Assembly: GCF_014189505.1 (NCBI RefSeq)
Contig: NZ_CP050301.1
Span: 317,501 to 381,500 of the forward strand
DNA: 64,000 nt
Direction of reading: 5' to 3'
Source of the DNA: Phyllobacterium sp. 628
GTDB taxonomy: Bacteria; Pseudomonadota; Alphaproteobacteria; Rhizobiales; Rhizobiaceae
Shown here: positions 51,165 through 64,000 of the stretch, piece by piece
How the letters are laid out: each line of letters starts with the position of its first letter
Position numbering within the stretch: position 1 is the stretch's first letter
The notes under the pieces: model-generated
Seen by the model: only the letters and a program-made list of their open reading frames with translations
Told to the model about the DNA's origin: nothing
Databases searched by the model: none
Made by a program: the position numbers and the translations under genes

Positions 51165-52313
51165 GTGAATTCCGATATCAACCGGCCGCTGGGACAAAAC
51201 AGCGAGCGGCCCAAAGCAAGCTCTGGTCCCAAGGCCGTCGCCCGCTGGCTGCTGCCCGCTGCATCTATGTTGGGCATTGGCGCCGTTGCACTGTTTATTT
51301 CCCTGACAAGCAACCATGGATTTCGCAGCCCTTCACCAGTGGTGGAAAAACCCAAACTGGCAGAAACAACCGCCCCGATAGCAAAGAGTGAACCGGCTCC
51401 GGCGAACAAGCCCGCCACTGCGACGGCAGCTCAAGGAAATGTCACAACGAGCCCGGGCGGACCTAAAATCATCGTTGTCGGTGATCCAACACGGCAGCAG
51501 CAGAATCCCCTGACCGCACACATTCCTGAACGGGATATGCTCGAGATGTCGGCGCAAGGTCCATTGCCGATTGTCGCGCCCGATGGGCGCCGGCCACTCG
51601 ACGTTTATTCCCGCTCTTGGTCGGGTGCGCGCGGCGCGCGGATTGCAATCGTTATTGGCGGGCTCGGCATGTCTCAAACCGGGACGCAACAGGCGATCAA
51701 GATATTGCCCGGCGAAGTCACGCTGGCATTCGCCCCCGAAGGCAACAGCCTCGCCCGCTGGATGCAGACCGCACGGCAGAACGGCCATGAATTGCTGATG
51801 CAGGTGCCCTTCGAACCGTTTGATTATCCGCGCGTCAATCCCGGCCGCAACACGCTTACAGTGGATGCCGCACCGGCCGAAACGCTGGACAACCTTCACA
51901 AGACCATGGGCCGCATCACCAACTATACCGGCATCATCAACTATATGGGCGCGCGTTTTACCGCGGATACCAAGGCCATGATGCCCGTCATGCAGGATGT
52001 GGCGAAGCGTGGTTTGCTTTATCTTGATGATGGCAGTTCTGCCCGCAGTGTGGCCGATACGATTGCGACCCAGCAGGGGACACCGTTCGCTGCCGCCGAT
52101 ATCCTGATCGACGGCGCACAGGAGCGCGGCAGTATCCTCAAGAAACTCGATGAACTGGAACGCATCGCCCGAGCCAAGGGGACAGCGATTGGCGTCGGCT
52201 CTGCTTTCGACGTGACGGTAGATGCCGTGTCTGCCTGGGCAAATGAGGCAAAGACCAGAGGTATTGAAATTGTGCCTGTCTCTGCGCTTGTTCGGGACCC
52301 GGAAAAGGGTTAG
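51165..52313 (+). CDS. Divergent polysaccharide deacetylase family protein
   Basis: About 382 residues from GTG 51165, giving the usual N terminus (SDINRPLGQ); earlier codons to 51096 lie in the terminator hairpin region. A single membrane anchor (AVARWLLPAASMLGIGAVAL) is followed by a Pro/Ala/Lys linker and the NodB-like divergent deacetylase domain (ARIAIVIGGLGMSQTGTQQAI, then LPGEVTLAFAPEGNSL and LLMQVPFEPFDYPRVNPG). The family (DUF610/YibQ) is often fused or linked to envC-ctpA operons, and is thought to deacetylate or bind glycans in the cell wall. Direct activity is not certain. It is followed after 37 bases by rppH. Confidence 0.85.
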   Translation: MNSDINRPLGQNSERPKASSGPKAVARWLLPAASMLGIGAVALFISLTSNHGFRSPSPVVEKPKLAETTAPIAKSEPAPANKPATATAAQGNVTTSPGGPKIIVVGDPTRQQQNPLTAHIPERDMLEMSAQGPLPIVAPDGRRPLDVYSRSWSGARGARIAIVIGGLGMSQTGTQQAIKILPGEVTLAFAPEGNSLARWMQTARQNGHELLMQVPFEPFDYPRVNPGRNTLTVDAAPAETLDNLHKTMGRITNYTGIINYMGARFTADTKAMMPVMQDVAKRGLLYLDDGSSARSVADTIATQQGTPFAAADILIDGAQERGSILKKLDELERIARAKGTAIGVGSAFDVTVDAVSAWANEAKTRGIEIVPVSALVRDPEKG

Positions 52314-52350
52314 GCAGCCACGATAGGCACCACTACAGCGGAGTATTCTC

Positions 52351-52869
52351 ATGAGCAAGAAACACGTCGATCCCGAGACACTCCCCTACCGGCCATGCGT
52401 CGGCATTATGGTCCTTAACAAGGACAATCTCGTCTGGGCCGGTCACCGCATCGTCATTCCCAACGACGAGATGGAAGGTGCAACCCAGCTTTGGCAAATG
52501 CCACAGGGCGGTATCGACAAGGGTGAAGATGCGGAAATCGCAGCGCGCCGCGAACTCTATGAAGAAACCGGCATGAAAACCGTTTCCCTGCTCGCTGAAG
52601 CGCCCGACTGGATCAACTATGATCTACCGCCGGAACTCGTCGGACTCGCACTGAAGGGCAAATATAGAGGCCAGACGCAGAAATGGTTTGCCTATCGCTT
52701 TGATGGCGATGAGAGCGAAATCGCCATTAACCCGCCACCCGGCGGCCATACCGCCGAATTTGACGAATGGGCGTGGAAGCCGATGGTCCAGTTGCCCAAT
52801 CTGATCGTGCCATTTAAACGCAAGGTCTATGAACAGGTCGTCGCTGCGTTCCGGCATTTGGCTGTTTGA
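52351..52869 (+). CDS. rppH: RppH, RNA pyrophosphohydrolase (IalA-like)
   Basis: A 172-residue Nudix hydrolase. The Nudix box runs from G53 to M75 ([20 protein letters not shown]), matching GX5EX7[21 protein letters not shown] at the start and [22 protein letters not shown] later are typical of RppH, which removes pyrophosphate from 5' triphosphate mRNA to start decay; in Bartonella the homologue is the invasion protein IalA. It lies after the deacetylase gene. Confidence 0.9.
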   Translation: MSKKHVDPETLPYRPCVGIMVLNKDNLVWAGHRIVIPNDEMEGATQLWQMPQGGIDKGEDAEIAARRELYEETGMKTVSLLAEAPDWINYDLPPELVGLALKGKYRGQTQKWFAYRFDGDESEIAINPPPGGHTAEFDEWAWKPMVQLPNLIVPFKRKVYEQVVAAFRHLAV

Positions 52870-52900
52870 GCGCCAACCATTTTGGTTTTCCTATGCCTTG

Positions 52901-53842
52901 CTACAGCAAAGACTGTCGTTCCGAATAAGCGATCCCTTCAGAATTCCAAAATATTTTGACGACTTTTCCAATAAGGTTTTCGAATGGCACCGTTCCCATC
53001 GTAAAACGGCTATCATACGAATTATCTCTATTGTCGCCCATTAAGAAATATTGCCCGGCAGGAACGATGTGTGGCGCTGTGTTGTCACCCATTGAGTCGT
53101 CGGTAATGCTCAAGACTGCATAACTTTTGCCATTTGGGGGCGTTTCCTTCGCCATCTTAATTGGTCGGCTGCTCATAGCACTATCAGGATGATAAACACC
53201 CATCTGGTCCAGTTTTACCGGTGATCCATCTATATTGAGAATACCATCAATCATCTGGATGGTTTCTCCTGGCAGACCCACAATGCGCTTCACAGAATCA
53301 AAGCCATCCTGCGTTCGAAATACCACGACGTCACCACGCTCTGGCAGCTGCGCAAAAATACGCCCCTCTATCGGCAAAAGTCCGAATGGAATGCTGTAAC
53401 GGCTGTATCCGTAAGCCAATTTTGAAACGAACACATAATCGCCCCTTACCAAGGCCGGAACCATGTTCTCAGAAGGGATATTGAACGGTTGCAAAAGAAA
53501 CGATCGCACACCCAGCGCTAGAGCTAACGCACTGATAATATAAATGGGTACTAAGCCAAAGCCATTGGAGTACCAACGCGGAATGGTTGTCGCCGCGAGA
53601 CAGCAAACACCAACGGCAAATGCGAGTTTCGCCAGAATTTCTAGTAGCGCCAAGCTTGGCATACTTTTGATAGAAAATGGTGGGACACCCAGATAGAAAA
53701 CTGCGATGGCCGCCGCATAAAGGATGATCCCTACGATTATAGCCAGTTTGCCCCGACCAATCCAAAGCAAGCCAGCCACTGGATCGACAAGTAAGGATAT
53801 AAGAAACGTGGAGAGGGAACTGCGTGGCTTTGCTAGTGGCAT
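52901..53842 (-). CDS. Signal peptidase I, divergent copy with extra N-terminal membrane segments
   Basis: A 313-residue protein. The first 115 residues hold about four hydrophobic segments (LISLLVDPVAGLLWIG, then LAIIVGIILYAAAIAVFYLG and others), more than standard LepB. The catalytic part has Ser124 in NIPSENMVPAL, Lys185 in DSVKRIVGLPGE and the GDNRDNSYDSR box near the end. It would cleave Sec or Tat signal peptides in the periplasm. It is AT-richer than rppH and atpC, suggesting acquisition or recent duplication. Housekeeping lepB is expected elsewhere. It is read on the minus strand after the ATP synthase terminator. Confidence 0.8.
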   Translation of the reverse strand: MPLAKPRSSLSTFLISLLVDPVAGLLWIGRGKLAIIVGIILYAAAIAVFYLGVPPFSIKSMPSLALLEILAKLAFAVGVCCLAATTIPRWYSNGFGLVPIYIISALALALGVRSFLLQPFNIPSENMVPALVRGDYVFVSKLAYGYSRYSIPFGLLPIEGRIFAQLPERGDVVVFRTQDGFDSVKRIVGLPGETIQMIDGILNIDGSPVKLDQMGVYHPDSAMSSRPIKMAKETPPNGKSYAVLSITDDSMGDNTAPHIVPAGQYFLMGDNRDNSYDSRFTMGTVPFENLIGKVVKIFWNSEGIAYSERQSLL

Positions 53843-53857
53843 GATCTACCTGAAATA

Positions 53858-53882
53858 AAAAAGCGGACCCGAAGTCCGCTTT
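53858..53882 (-). terminator. UUCG-loop terminator of the atp operon
   Basis: AAAGCGGAC (53860-53868) pairs with GTCCGCTTT (53874-53882); on the minus strand the loop reads CTTCGG, a UUCG tetraloop, and TTTTATTTC follows the stem. Confidence 0.9.
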
Positions 53883-53908
53883 CATCATTGCCGATCACTT
53901 CAAATCAA

Positions 53909-54316
53909 TCAAGCAGCCTTGATAGCTTCCTGCAGCGTCGTCAACTGACCCAAAAGGTCTTCCGCCTTGGCTTTGTCTTCGCGCGTTGTTGCGTCTTCGA
54001 AGTCTTCCCGGGCGTCTTTGATGCGGTTCTGCAGTTCATCAGCCTTTATATCGGTGACGTGTACCGCCGATTCTGCGAGGAGAATGCAACCCTCTGGCGT
54101 TACATCGACGAAACCGCCGAACACGACATAGCTGTCGGGCTTGCCATCGGCCATTTTCACGGTGACAACACCCGGCTTGACTGTCGCCATGAGCGGCGCG
54201 TGATGAGCCATAACCGTCATGTAACCTTCCGTACCCGGAACCACAACTTCGGTGACCTGTTCCGAGAGCAGCAGACGTTCTGGCGATACGAGTTCGAAAT
54301 GGAAGGCTTCTGCCAT
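53909..54316 (-). CDS. atpC: ATP synthase F1 epsilon subunit
   Basis: About 135 residues from ATG 54316 (AEAFHFELVSPERLLLS start); 54325 is an alternative. The N-terminal beta-sandwich (VVVPGTEGYMTVMAHHAPLM) and C-terminal helical pair are typical. It is part of the central stalk and inhibits ATP hydrolysis. Last gene of atpHAGDC, preceded by a UUCG hairpin and followed by the operon terminator. Confidence 0.95.
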   Translation of the reverse strand: MAEAFHFELVSPERLLLSEQVTEVVVPGTEGYMTVMAHHAPLMATVKPGVVTVKMADGKPDSYVVFGGFVDVTPEGCILLAESAVHVTDIKADELQNRIKDAREDFEDATTREDKAKAEDLLGQLTTLQEAIKAA

Positions 54317-54376
54317 GATATTCACTCAATTCCTGCGGTCATTGACCTGATAGAAGGGATGGCCTTGACAAGAAAG

Positions 54377-54394
54377 GGCGGGCCGAAGCCCGCC
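54377..54394 (-). terminator. Intercistronic UUCG hairpin between atpD and atpC
   Basis: On the minus strand GGCGGGC and GCCCGCC enclose the tetraloop TTCG, followed by CTTTCTTG. It may attenuate or stabilise mRNA between atpD and atpC. It nearly matches the operon-end terminator in form. Confidence 0.6.
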
Positions 54395-54407
54395 ATTATG
54401 TTTCAGA

Positions 54408-56000
<1,593 letters not shown>

Positions 56001-56012
56001 TTACCTTCGCGA

Positions 56013-56891
56013 TTAGAGCGCTTCCGCGCCCGAAATGATTTCAATCAGTTCTTTGGTGATCTGAGCCTGACGCTGGCGGTTGTACGACATTGTCAGCTTG
56101 TTGATCATGTCACCGGCATTACGGGTTGCGTTGTCCATGGCGGACATGCGTGCACCCTGTTCCGATGCCGCGTTTTCGAGGAGAGCGCGGAAAACCTGGA
56201 CGGAAATATTGCGCGGAATCAGATCGCCAAGAATGGACGCTGGATCCGGCTCGTATTCATAGACCGCATCGCCCGCTGTTTCCGGTTCCGCATCGCCAAT
56301 GGCGCTGGCCGGGATCAGCTGCTGTGCAGTCGGTATCTGCGAAATCACCGACTTGAATTCCGAGTAGAACAAAGTGGCGACGTCAAATGCACCTTCGTTG
56401 TAAAGCGCAATGATCTTGTGACCGATCGCATCGGCATTGACAAAGCCAAGCTGCTTCACATCGCGCAGATCGACATGGTCGATAATGTGCTTGCCAAGAT
56501 CACGGCGCAGAATGTCCGCGCCCTTCTTGCCAACAGTGATGATCTTGACTGTCTTGCCATCGGCGAGCAGGCGGCGCGCATGTTCACGGGCCAAGCGGGC
56601 GATCTGCGAATTAAAACCGCCGCATAGACCACGTTCAGACGTGCAGACGATGAGCAGATGCACATCGTCCTTGCCGGTTCCGCTCATCAATACAGGCGCA
56701 TCGTCACCATCAACATTGGCGGCGATGTTGGCCAGAACTGCGGCCATACGCTGTGAATAGGGACGCGCGGCCTCCGCAGCTTCCTGCGCACGACGCAGCT
56801 TCGCCGCGGCGACCATTTGCATCGCCTTGGTGATTTTCTGCGTCGCCTTGACCGAGGCGATCCGGTTTCTCAGATCCTTTAACGAAGGCAT
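56013..56891 (-). CDS. atpG: ATP synthase F1 gamma subunit
   Basis: The 292-residue rotor subunit opens [20 protein letters not shown], with the long N-terminal helix, and closes with [35 protein letters not shown] and the conserved rotor blocks are in place. It sits 18 bases from atpD and 19 from atpA. Confidence 0.95.
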   Translation of the reverse strand: MPSLKDLRNRIASVKATQKITKAMQMVAAAKLRRAQEAAEAARPYSQRMAAVLANIAANVDGDDAPVLMSGTGKDDVHLLIVCTSERGLCGGFNSQIARLAREHARRLLADGKTVKIITVGKKGADILRRDLGKHIIDHVDLRDVKQLGFVNADAIGHKIIALYNEGAFDVATLFYSEFKSVISQIPTAQQLIPASAIGDAEPETAGDAVYEYEPDPASILGDLIPRNISVQVFRALLENAASEQGARMSAMDNATRNAGDMINKLTMSYNRQRQAQITKELIEIISGAEAL

Positions 56892-56910
56892 CCGTTCATC
56901 CCGTCAGTGG

Positions 56911-59000
<2,090 letters not shown>

Positions 59001-59243
59001 GAACGACAAGCTCTCTGCGTTGAAGCCAAAAATCGGGAAACCAAAAGGAATTTTCGGTCAAATCTTTGGCATTATTGATTTTTTATCGCCCCGGAAACAA
59101 CTCTGAAACTGTCCCCCGACGAGATTTGAATGCCGTCTAGCATAGAGAAGCAGGAGTCGCAACACGCGAATCCGCTAAAACTGGCGTCAGAATTGCCGCA
59201 GCGGCAAATTTTGAATTAGGCACTCAACTTTTATACAACCCGC

Positions 59244-59636
59244 CTAGGCGATAAAGCCGAAGGCGAACAGCAGCGGGCCCGCTGCCAGCGCCAGTTCAAT
59301 TACAACAGAAATCCAGTTGTAGAGCGTATTGCCGCGATCCGACATCATCGAGATCAACCGGCCAAAAACCGTAAAGCCCCAGGATGCGCCGAGTGCAATC
59401 CAGAGAAAGGGCTGCGCAAAGACGAGGGCGCAAATGCCCAGTCCCAGATAGAAACCGGCCATGGTTGCACGCGCTTCAGACAAAGCTTCAGGATGTGCCG
59501 GGACCGTCTGCAGGCGCAATATTTTAAAGGCGACGCGCGGCGCAAAAAACAGGATCAGGCCAAACACGACCGTAACGGCGGCTGAACTCCAGGCGATCCA
59601 TTCCCCCTGACTGGCCGGCCAGTATAATTCCATCAT
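59244..59636 (-). CDS. Small integral membrane protein (DUF4345-like)
   Basis: A 130-residue protein with four hydrophobic segments (AWSSAAVTVVFGLILFFAP, then ATMAGFYLGLGICALVFAQP, FLWIALGASWGFTVFGRLI and ISVVIELALAAGPLLFAFGFI). The AGFYLG and GRLISMMSDRG turns resemble DUF4345-type proteins; role unknown. ATG 59636 or 59633 after AGGGACAG. It lies between priA and atpH on the minus strand. Confidence 0.65.
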   Translation of the reverse strand: MMELYWPASQGEWIAWSSAAVTVVFGLILFFAPRVAFKILRLQTVPAHPEALSEARATMAGFYLGLGICALVFAQPFLWIALGASWGFTVFGRLISMMSDRGNTLYNWISVVIELALAAGPLLFAFGFIA

Positions 59637-59675
59637 CGCTCTGTCCCTGTTCGGTTAACCATCTTCACAGCTTGC

Positions 59676-61859
59676 TTATAGAAAGCTTTGCGGGTCGATA
59701 TCAATCTGTACGCGCACTGATCCTCGTTCTTTTGGTCCGCCCGCCAGAATCGCGCGAATGAAATTCTGAATGTCTGCCTTGCGCGTTCCGTGGATCAGGA
59801 GCCGGAACCGGTGTCGTCCACGAATAAGCGCCAATGGTGCCTCCGCCGGTCCAAGCACGTTAATCTCGGATGAGTGCGGCGCGGCACGGCGCAGAGCGCG
59901 GGCATGATTCTCCGCCTCGGCCCTTGTTCCGGCAGAAATGATCAACGCGCCAAGCCGGCCATAGGGTGGCAGGCCCGATCGCTCCCGCTCCTCGATTTCC
60001 TTGGTATAAAATGCATCTGCGTCGCCCGAGACAATCGCCCGCATGACCGGATGGTCCGGCTGATAGGTTTGCAAAAGGCCAAGGCTCTTTTTGCCGGTAC
60101 GTCCGGCACGTCCCGTCACCTGATTGAGCAACTGAAATGTCCTCTCGGCGGCACGGGGATCGCCGTTGGCAAGACCAAGATCCGCATCAACAACACCAAC
60201 CAATGTCATGTTGGGAAAGTTGTGTCCTTTGGCGACCAATTGCGTACCGATGATAATGTCGGCCTCGCCGCGCGCAATGGCGTCAAGTTCGAGCCGCAGC
60301 CGCTTCACGCCCATCAGATCCGACGAGAGGACAATAATACGCGCATCCGGGAAGGTCTTTTCCGCTTCTTCGGCGATGCGCTCGACGCCGGGACCACAAG
60401 CGACCAGATGATCCAGCGTGCCACAGGAAGGGCAAGCCTCGGGCCGGGCTTCATGGTGCCCGCATTGATGGCAGACAAGCTGACCGCGAAATCTGTGCTC
60501 GACCAGCCAGCTCGAACAGCACGGACATTGAAACCGGTGACCGCACACCCGGCACAGCGTTAGAGGCGCATAGCCGCGGCGATTGAGAAACAGCAGCGAT
60601 TGTTCCTTGCGCTGCAAGGTCTGGTTCATTGCCTCGACCAGCGCCGGGGATAAAAACCCGCCCGGCCGTGGCGGCGAGCGGCGCATGTCAATGGCTTTCA
60701 GATCAGGCATTGCTGCCTCGGCATAGCGGCCGGTTAGACGGATACGCGTATAACGCCCCTGCTGCGCATTGACCTGACTTTCGATCGAAGGCGTCGCCGA
60801 GGCCAGGACAACCGGAAAATTACCGATATGCGCGCGCACGACGGCCATATCCCGCGCATTGTAAAACACACGGTCTTCCTGCTTGTAGGCAGGATCATGC
60901 TCTTCATCGACAACGATCAATCCCAGATCCTGAAACGGCAGAAACAAGGCCGAACGGGCGCCGGCGACGACACGCACCTGGCCCTCCATTACCTGCCGCC
61001 AAACCCGCTCACGGGTTTTTGGCGCAAGATCGGAATGCCACTCCGCCGGTTTTGAGCCGAAACGGTCATGGAAACGCTCAAGGAATTGCTGCGTCAGAGC
61101 AATTTCCGGCAAAAGGATAAGAACCTGTTTTCCGTCCTCGATCGCCTTCGCCACAGCTTCGAAATAAACTTCCGTTTTGCCCGAACCCGTAACACCATCG
61201 AGCAGGGAGACGGAAAAGCCGCCGCCAGTCATCGCGTCGACAAGTTGTTTGGCCGCATCAGCCTGATCGCCGGACAGTTCAGCCGGCGCATAGGTCGGAT
61301 CAGGCGGTGCTACCACCGGACGGGCCGGAATCATCACCTGTTCAAACACGCCCTGCGCCGCAAGCCCGTCAACCACTGTTGCAGAAACACCGGCTGCGTG
61401 GGCGAGCCCCGTACGCGTCCAAGCCAAACCATCCCCGGCAAGCTCAAGGACGCGGGAACGCGCTCCGGTCATACGTTCAGGGTGCTGGCCGGAAAACCGC
61501 AATCCCGGCACCGGCGGCTCGGGATCGAATGCAGCTGGCACCCGTAGGACCATCCGCGCCACCATGCCCGGCGGCGAAATGGTATAATCGGCAGCCCAGC
61601 GCATGAACCGCATCATGTCGCCGTCAACCGGCGGGCAATCGAAAAGCTCAGAGATCGGCCGGAGTTTTTTAGCGTCCACCGAATCAGTCGACCCTTCCGT
61701 GACAATGCCTGCCACCTCACGCGGCCCCAGCGGCACGCGTACTATTGAGCCGGCTTTGACATCCATACCTTCGGGCACAGCATAGCTGTAGGGCTTCGCG
61801 GCTGGCATTGGCACGAGCACGGGAACTATTTTTTGCACGGAGGGCGAATCTTGAGTCAT
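59676..61859 (-). CDS. priA: PriA, replication restart helicase
   Basis: The 727-residue primosome helicase has the N-terminal DNA-binding domain ([18 protein letters not shown]), Walker [19 protein letters not shown] in [16 protein letters not shown], a Cys-rich zinc region ([34 protein letters not shown]), and the helicase C part ([20 protein letters not shown]). It reloads the replisome at stalled forks. Shares its 5' region with the start of the transaldolase gene on the other strand (divergent, about 90 bases between starts). Confidence 0.95.
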   Translation of the reverse strand: MTQDSPSVQKIVPVLVPMPAAKPYSYAVPEGMDVKAGSIVRVPLGPREVAGIVTEGSTDSVDAKKLRPISELFDCPPVDGDMMRFMRWAADYTISPPGMVARMVLRVPAAFDPEPPVPGLRFSGQHPERMTGARSRVLELAGDGLAWTRTGLAHAAGVSATVVDGLAAQGVFEQVMIPARPVVAPPDPTYAPAELSGDQADAAKQLVDAMTGGGFSVSLLDGVTGSGKTEVYFEAVAKAIEDGKQVLILLPEIALTQQFLERFHDRFGSKPAEWHSDLAPKTRERVWRQVMEGQVRVVAGARSALFLPFQDLGLIVVDEEHDPAYKQEDRVFYNARDMAVVRAHIGNFPVVLASATPSIESQVNAQQGRYTRIRLTGRYAEAAMPDLKAIDMRRSPPRPGGFLSPALVEAMNQTLQRKEQSLLFLNRRGYAPLTLCRVCGHRFQCPCCSSWLVEHRFRGQLVCHQCGHHEARPEACPSCGTLDHLVACGPGVERIAEEAEKTFPDARIIVLSSDLMGVKRLRLELDAIARGEADIIIGTQLVAKGHNFPNMTLVGVVDADLGLANGDPRAAERTFQLLNQVTGRAGRTGKKSLGLLQTYQPDHPVMRAIVSGDADAFYTKEIEERERSGLPPYGRLGALIISAGTRAEAENHARALRRAAPHSSEINVLGPAEAPLALIRGRHRFRLLIHGTRKADIQNFIRAILAGGPKERGSVRVQIDIDPQSFL

Positions 61860-61949
61860 AACCTCGTGACCTTGGCGCGGCTTTCAGTTAAAGAAAAGCC
61901 ACTTTTCCGGGACACCATCCCTTTAGCCCCATTAAGGAGGACTGCTCCA

Positions 61950-62603
61950 ATGAAATTCTTTGTCGATACTGCCGATGTTAAAGATATCCGTGAACTCAAT
62001 GAACTCGGATTGCTCGACGGTGTCACCACCAACCCATCGCTGATCCTGAAGTCCGGCCGCAGCATCCTGGAAGTCACCAAGGAAATCTGCAGCATCGTCG
62101 ATGGCCCGGTTTCAGCCGAAGTTGCTGCGACCGAATACGACCAGATGATGAAGGAAGCCGCAGTTCTTTCCAAGATCGCCAAGAACATCTGCATCAAGGT
62201 TCCACTGACTCTCGACGGCCTGAAGGCTTGTAAAGCTCTTTCCTCCGATGGCCACATGGTCAATGTGACATTGTGCTTCTCAGCCACGCAGGCTCTGCTT
62301 GCTGCCAAGGCTGGTGCGACATTCATCTCGCCATTCATTGGCCGTATCGATGATATGGGCATCAATGGCATGGATCTGATCGCGGAAATCCGCACGATCT
62401 ATGACAACTACGATTACAAGACGGAAATTCTCGCGGCTTCAATCCGCACCGTCAACCACGTCAAGGAAGCTGCATTGATCGGCGCCGACGTTGCCACCAT
62501 CCCACCGGCAACGCTGAAGGCATTGGTCAAGCATCCGCTGACAGACAAGGGCCTTGAGACCTTCCTTGCCGATTGGGCAAAGACCGGCCAGAAGATCGCC
62601 TGA
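61950..62603 (+). CDS. fsa: Transaldolase / fructose-6-phosphate aldolase family protein
   Basis: A 217-residue small transaldolase from ATG 61950 behind TAAGGAGGA; the longer frame to 61833 would overlap the priA start. The active-site Lys ([13 protein letters not shown]) and the [15 protein letters not shown] block are clear. It belongs to the short MipB/TalC/FSA subgroup, which converts sedoheptulose or fructose phosphates. Transaldolase is more likely in an organism with a pentose cycle, but the subgroup includes fructose-6-phosphate aldolases. A strong terminator follows. Confidence 0.88.
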   Translation: MKFFVDTADVKDIRELNELGLLDGVTTNPSLILKSGRSILEVTKEICSIVDGPVSAEVAATEYDQMMKEAAVLSKIAKNICIKVPLTLDGLKACKALSSDGHMVNVTLCFSATQALLAAKAGATFISPFIGRIDDMGINGMDLIAEIRTIYDNYDYKTEILAASIRTVNHVKEAALIGADVATIPPATLKALVKHPLTDKGLETFLADWAKTGQKIA

Positions 62604-62623
62604 TCCAATAGATCGCATTTACA

Positions 62624-62658
62624 AAATCGCCCGCTGGCTCAACACCAGCGGGCGATTT
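62624..62658. terminator. Strong bidirectional terminator
   Basis: AAATCGCCCGCTGG (62624-62637) and CCAGCGGGCGATTT (62645-62658) form a 14-bp perfect stem with a 7-base loop. It ends the transaldolase gene and the convergent oxygenase gene (stop at 62673). Confidence 0.9.
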
Positions 62659-62672
62659 GCATTTGAGGCTGT

Positions 62673-63683
62673 TTACAGCAAATCGGCGTGGTGGCGTTGT
62701 GCAACATCCGGATGCGAGCGCAGACGTCCCTTGAGATAGTTGCGGCCTACCTCCCGGAACAGCGGATTGTCCGGATCGGTATCGGTGCCGCCAGCTTCCT
62801 GCGCCAGACCGGATGGCAGTTTCAGCAGCGGCACATCGGCATTGAGATCCGCACCGAAAAAGAAGGCCACGGACAAACGGTCCTTGCCCGATGGGGGCGT
62901 CACCACGCGGTGTACGGTTGCCTTGAGATAACCGTCCGAAGCCAGTTCCAGAATTTCACCAATATTGATAACAAACGTGCCGGGAACCGGCGTCGCATCA
63001 ATCCAGCCACCATCCTTTTCCACCTGCAATCCGCCCTGTACATCCTGCAGCAGCAAGGTCAGAAAGCCGCTATCCTTATGTGCACCGACACCCTGATCGC
63101 TGCCGGTGGCATCGCGGCCCGGATAACGGATGATTTTCAGGTGCTGGTTCGGCGCATTCTCATAGATCGGTTTGAAGACGTCCTTGTCCTGTCCCAAAGC
63201 CGTCGCAAAGGCCTGCAACAGTTCGATGGCGACACGGGTCAATTCACTTTGCCAGTCCAGAACGACGGACTTGAGATCGGGTAAGGCATCCGGCCACTGG
63301 TTGGGACCCTGCAGCCGTGTCCACGGCGTCGCGGCATTCTGCACCACCGTTCGCCGTTCGGTACCCACATCAAACTGCTCGCGCCAGTCCGCCTGTCCTC
63401 TGGTTCGCTCCCCGCCTGCGCGGGTATAGCCGCGAAAATGCGGCGAATGCACCATTTCAACCGCAACCTTGTCCGCTTGCGGCAGGGCAAAGAAACGCTT
63501 GGAAATCGCAACGATGTCCTTTTGCAATTGGTCGGAAACGCCATGACCACTCAAATAGAAGAAGCCATACGTGCGGGCCGCATGCCGCAAATCCTCGAAG
63601 AAATCTTCCCGCTCTGCCGGGTTGCGGTAGCGCGCAAAATCGAGAGTGGGCAAGCTGTCGGTCTTCGGTAAGGCGCTCATCAT
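62673..63683 (-). CDS. 2-oxoglutarate/Fe(II) oxygenase, isopenicillin-N-synthase-like
   Basis: About 336 residues from ATG 63683 after GGAG; the longer frame to 63836 crosses the neighbour's 3' end. The N-terminal DIOX_N region (LPTLDFARYRNPAEREDFFE, then FFYLSGHGVS) and the 2OG-FeII core with H-x-D in GVGAHKDSGFLTLLLQD and the distal His in KATVHRVVTPPSGKDRLSVA are visible; the Arg that binds 2-oxoglutarate is in DRLSVAF. It hydroxylates or desaturates an unknown small molecule. Its neighbour is a SsuB-type importer, so a sulfonate or similar nutrient is possible. Confidence 0.85.
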   Translation of the reverse strand: MMSALPKTDSLPTLDFARYRNPAEREDFFEDLRHAARTYGFFYLSGHGVSDQLQKDIVAISKRFFALPQADKVAVEMVHSPHFRGYTRAGGERTRGQADWREQFDVGTERRTVVQNAATPWTRLQGPNQWPDALPDLKSVVLDWQSELTRVAIELLQAFATALGQDKDVFKPIYENAPNQHLKIIRYPGRDATGSDQGVGAHKDSGFLTLLLQDVQGGLQVEKDGGWIDATPVPGTFVINIGEILELASDGYLKATVHRVVTPPSGKDRLSVAFFFGADLNADVPLLKLPSGLAQEAGGTDTDPDNPLFREVGRNYLKGRLRSHPDVAQRHHADLL

Positions 63684-63729
63684 CCGTTCTCCATATGCCC
63701 CAGGATTGTCTACCGCAAACAACCCGGCT

Positions 63730-64000
63730 TCAAGGCGCTTTTTGCTTGTAGAGCTGATCCAGAATCTGGCGCTCGAAAAACGCAAGTTCCGGTGAGGCAT
63801 GACGGCGCGGACGCTCGACGGGAATAGCCAGATCAAGCGCGATCCGGCCGCTGTCGATCACAACCACCCGATCAGCCAAAGCAACCGCCTCCGCCACGTC
63901 GTGTGTGACGAGAACCGCCGTGAACTTCTTGCTCAGCCAGATACGCTCCAGCAGTTGCTGCATCTCGATGCGCGTCAGGGCATCAAGTGCACCCAGCGGT
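63730..64000 (-). CDS. ABC transporter ATPase, SsuB/TauB family (partial at window end)
   Basis: Only the 3' part is present; the reading frame runs off the right edge. [12 protein letters not shown], then [20 protein letters not shown] and [20 protein letters not shown] match the D-loop, switch His and C-terminal portion of sulfonate/taurine/nitrate ATPases. It ends [18 protein letters not shown]. It belongs to an importer mostly beyond the window, upstream of the oxygenase gene on the same strand. The aliphatic sulfonate family is the best guess. Confidence 0.85.
   Translation of the reverse strand, partial: PLGALDALTRIEMQQLLERIWLSKKFTAVLVTHDVAEAVALADRVVVIDSGRIALDLAIPVERPRRHASPELAFFERQILDQLYKQKAP

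Overview
The window looks like chromosomal DNA of an alphaproteobacterium of the order Hyphomicrobiales (Rhizobiales), close to Phyllobacterium, Ochrobactrum/Brucella or Mesorhizobium. The reasons are the split F1 ATP synthase operon atpHAGDC next to priA, an atpD with an Ala/Lys/Pro-rich N-terminal extension, the imuA-imuB-dnaE2 cassette behind a GAAC-N7-GAAC LexA box, a nepR-ecfG/phyR general stress locus with HWE-type histidine kinases, and DUF768 and DUF6916 proteins. No rRNA, tRNA, CRISPR array or complete insertion sequence was seen.

Region 1-13.8 kb is accessory. It opens with an AT-richer stretch carrying a GT4-like glycosyltransferase overlapping a Stf0-type sulfotransferase, then a small secreted protein flanked by scraps resembling contractile-tail or type VI spike genes (a PAAR-like remnant and a tail-protein-like fragment). 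Three consecutive phage-tail-collar (microcystin-dependent-protein-like) genes follow, coupled to a GNAT acetyltransferase and facing a DUF6916 gene. A roughly 275-bp composite palindrome, MITE-like, separates these from a giant autotransporter of about 2,220 residues built from 12 putative-Ig (He_PIG) modules.

Region 13.8-26.8 kb is mostly metabolic: an MCE-domain protein with a lipoprotein and an overlooked 48-residue membrane protein, an SDR oxidoreductase, a Tat-exported Fe/Mn superoxide dismutase, two MHS-family MFS carriers around an M29 aminopeptidase, a SsuABC/NitT-type ABC importer, and a lysine/saccharopine dehydrogenase divergent from an Lrp regulator.

Region 27-34.5 kb holds the SOS mutagenesis cassette imuA-imuB-dnaE2. 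dnaE2 is interrupted by a single -1 frameshift at a run of five A and a G, and slippage there would restore the expected protein exactly. DUF768, transglutaminase and CsbD genes follow.

Region 34.5-45.8 kb is a general stress response island. NepR, EcfG and PhyR sit together with two HWE/HisKA_2 kinases, a Crp/Fnr regulator and a receiver protein whose phospho-acceptor Asp is replaced by Glu. Six perfect GGAAC-N16-CGTT EcfG promoters, or one-base variants of them, precede small membrane or stress proteins here (CsbD, DUF3309, DUF883/YqjE-like, a 73-residue unknown, DUF1328) and one HWE kinase, so regulator and regulon lie together.

Region 45.9-64 kb is envelope and housekeeping: an ArnT/Rgt-like GT-C enzyme convergent with a polyprenyl-phosphate sugar synthase, an EnvC-like activator with CtpA and a divergent polysaccharide deacetylase, rppH, a second signal peptidase I, the F1 ATPase operon, priA, transaldolase, a 2-oxoglutarate/Fe(II) oxygenase and the 3' part of a SsuB-like ATPase cut by the window edge.
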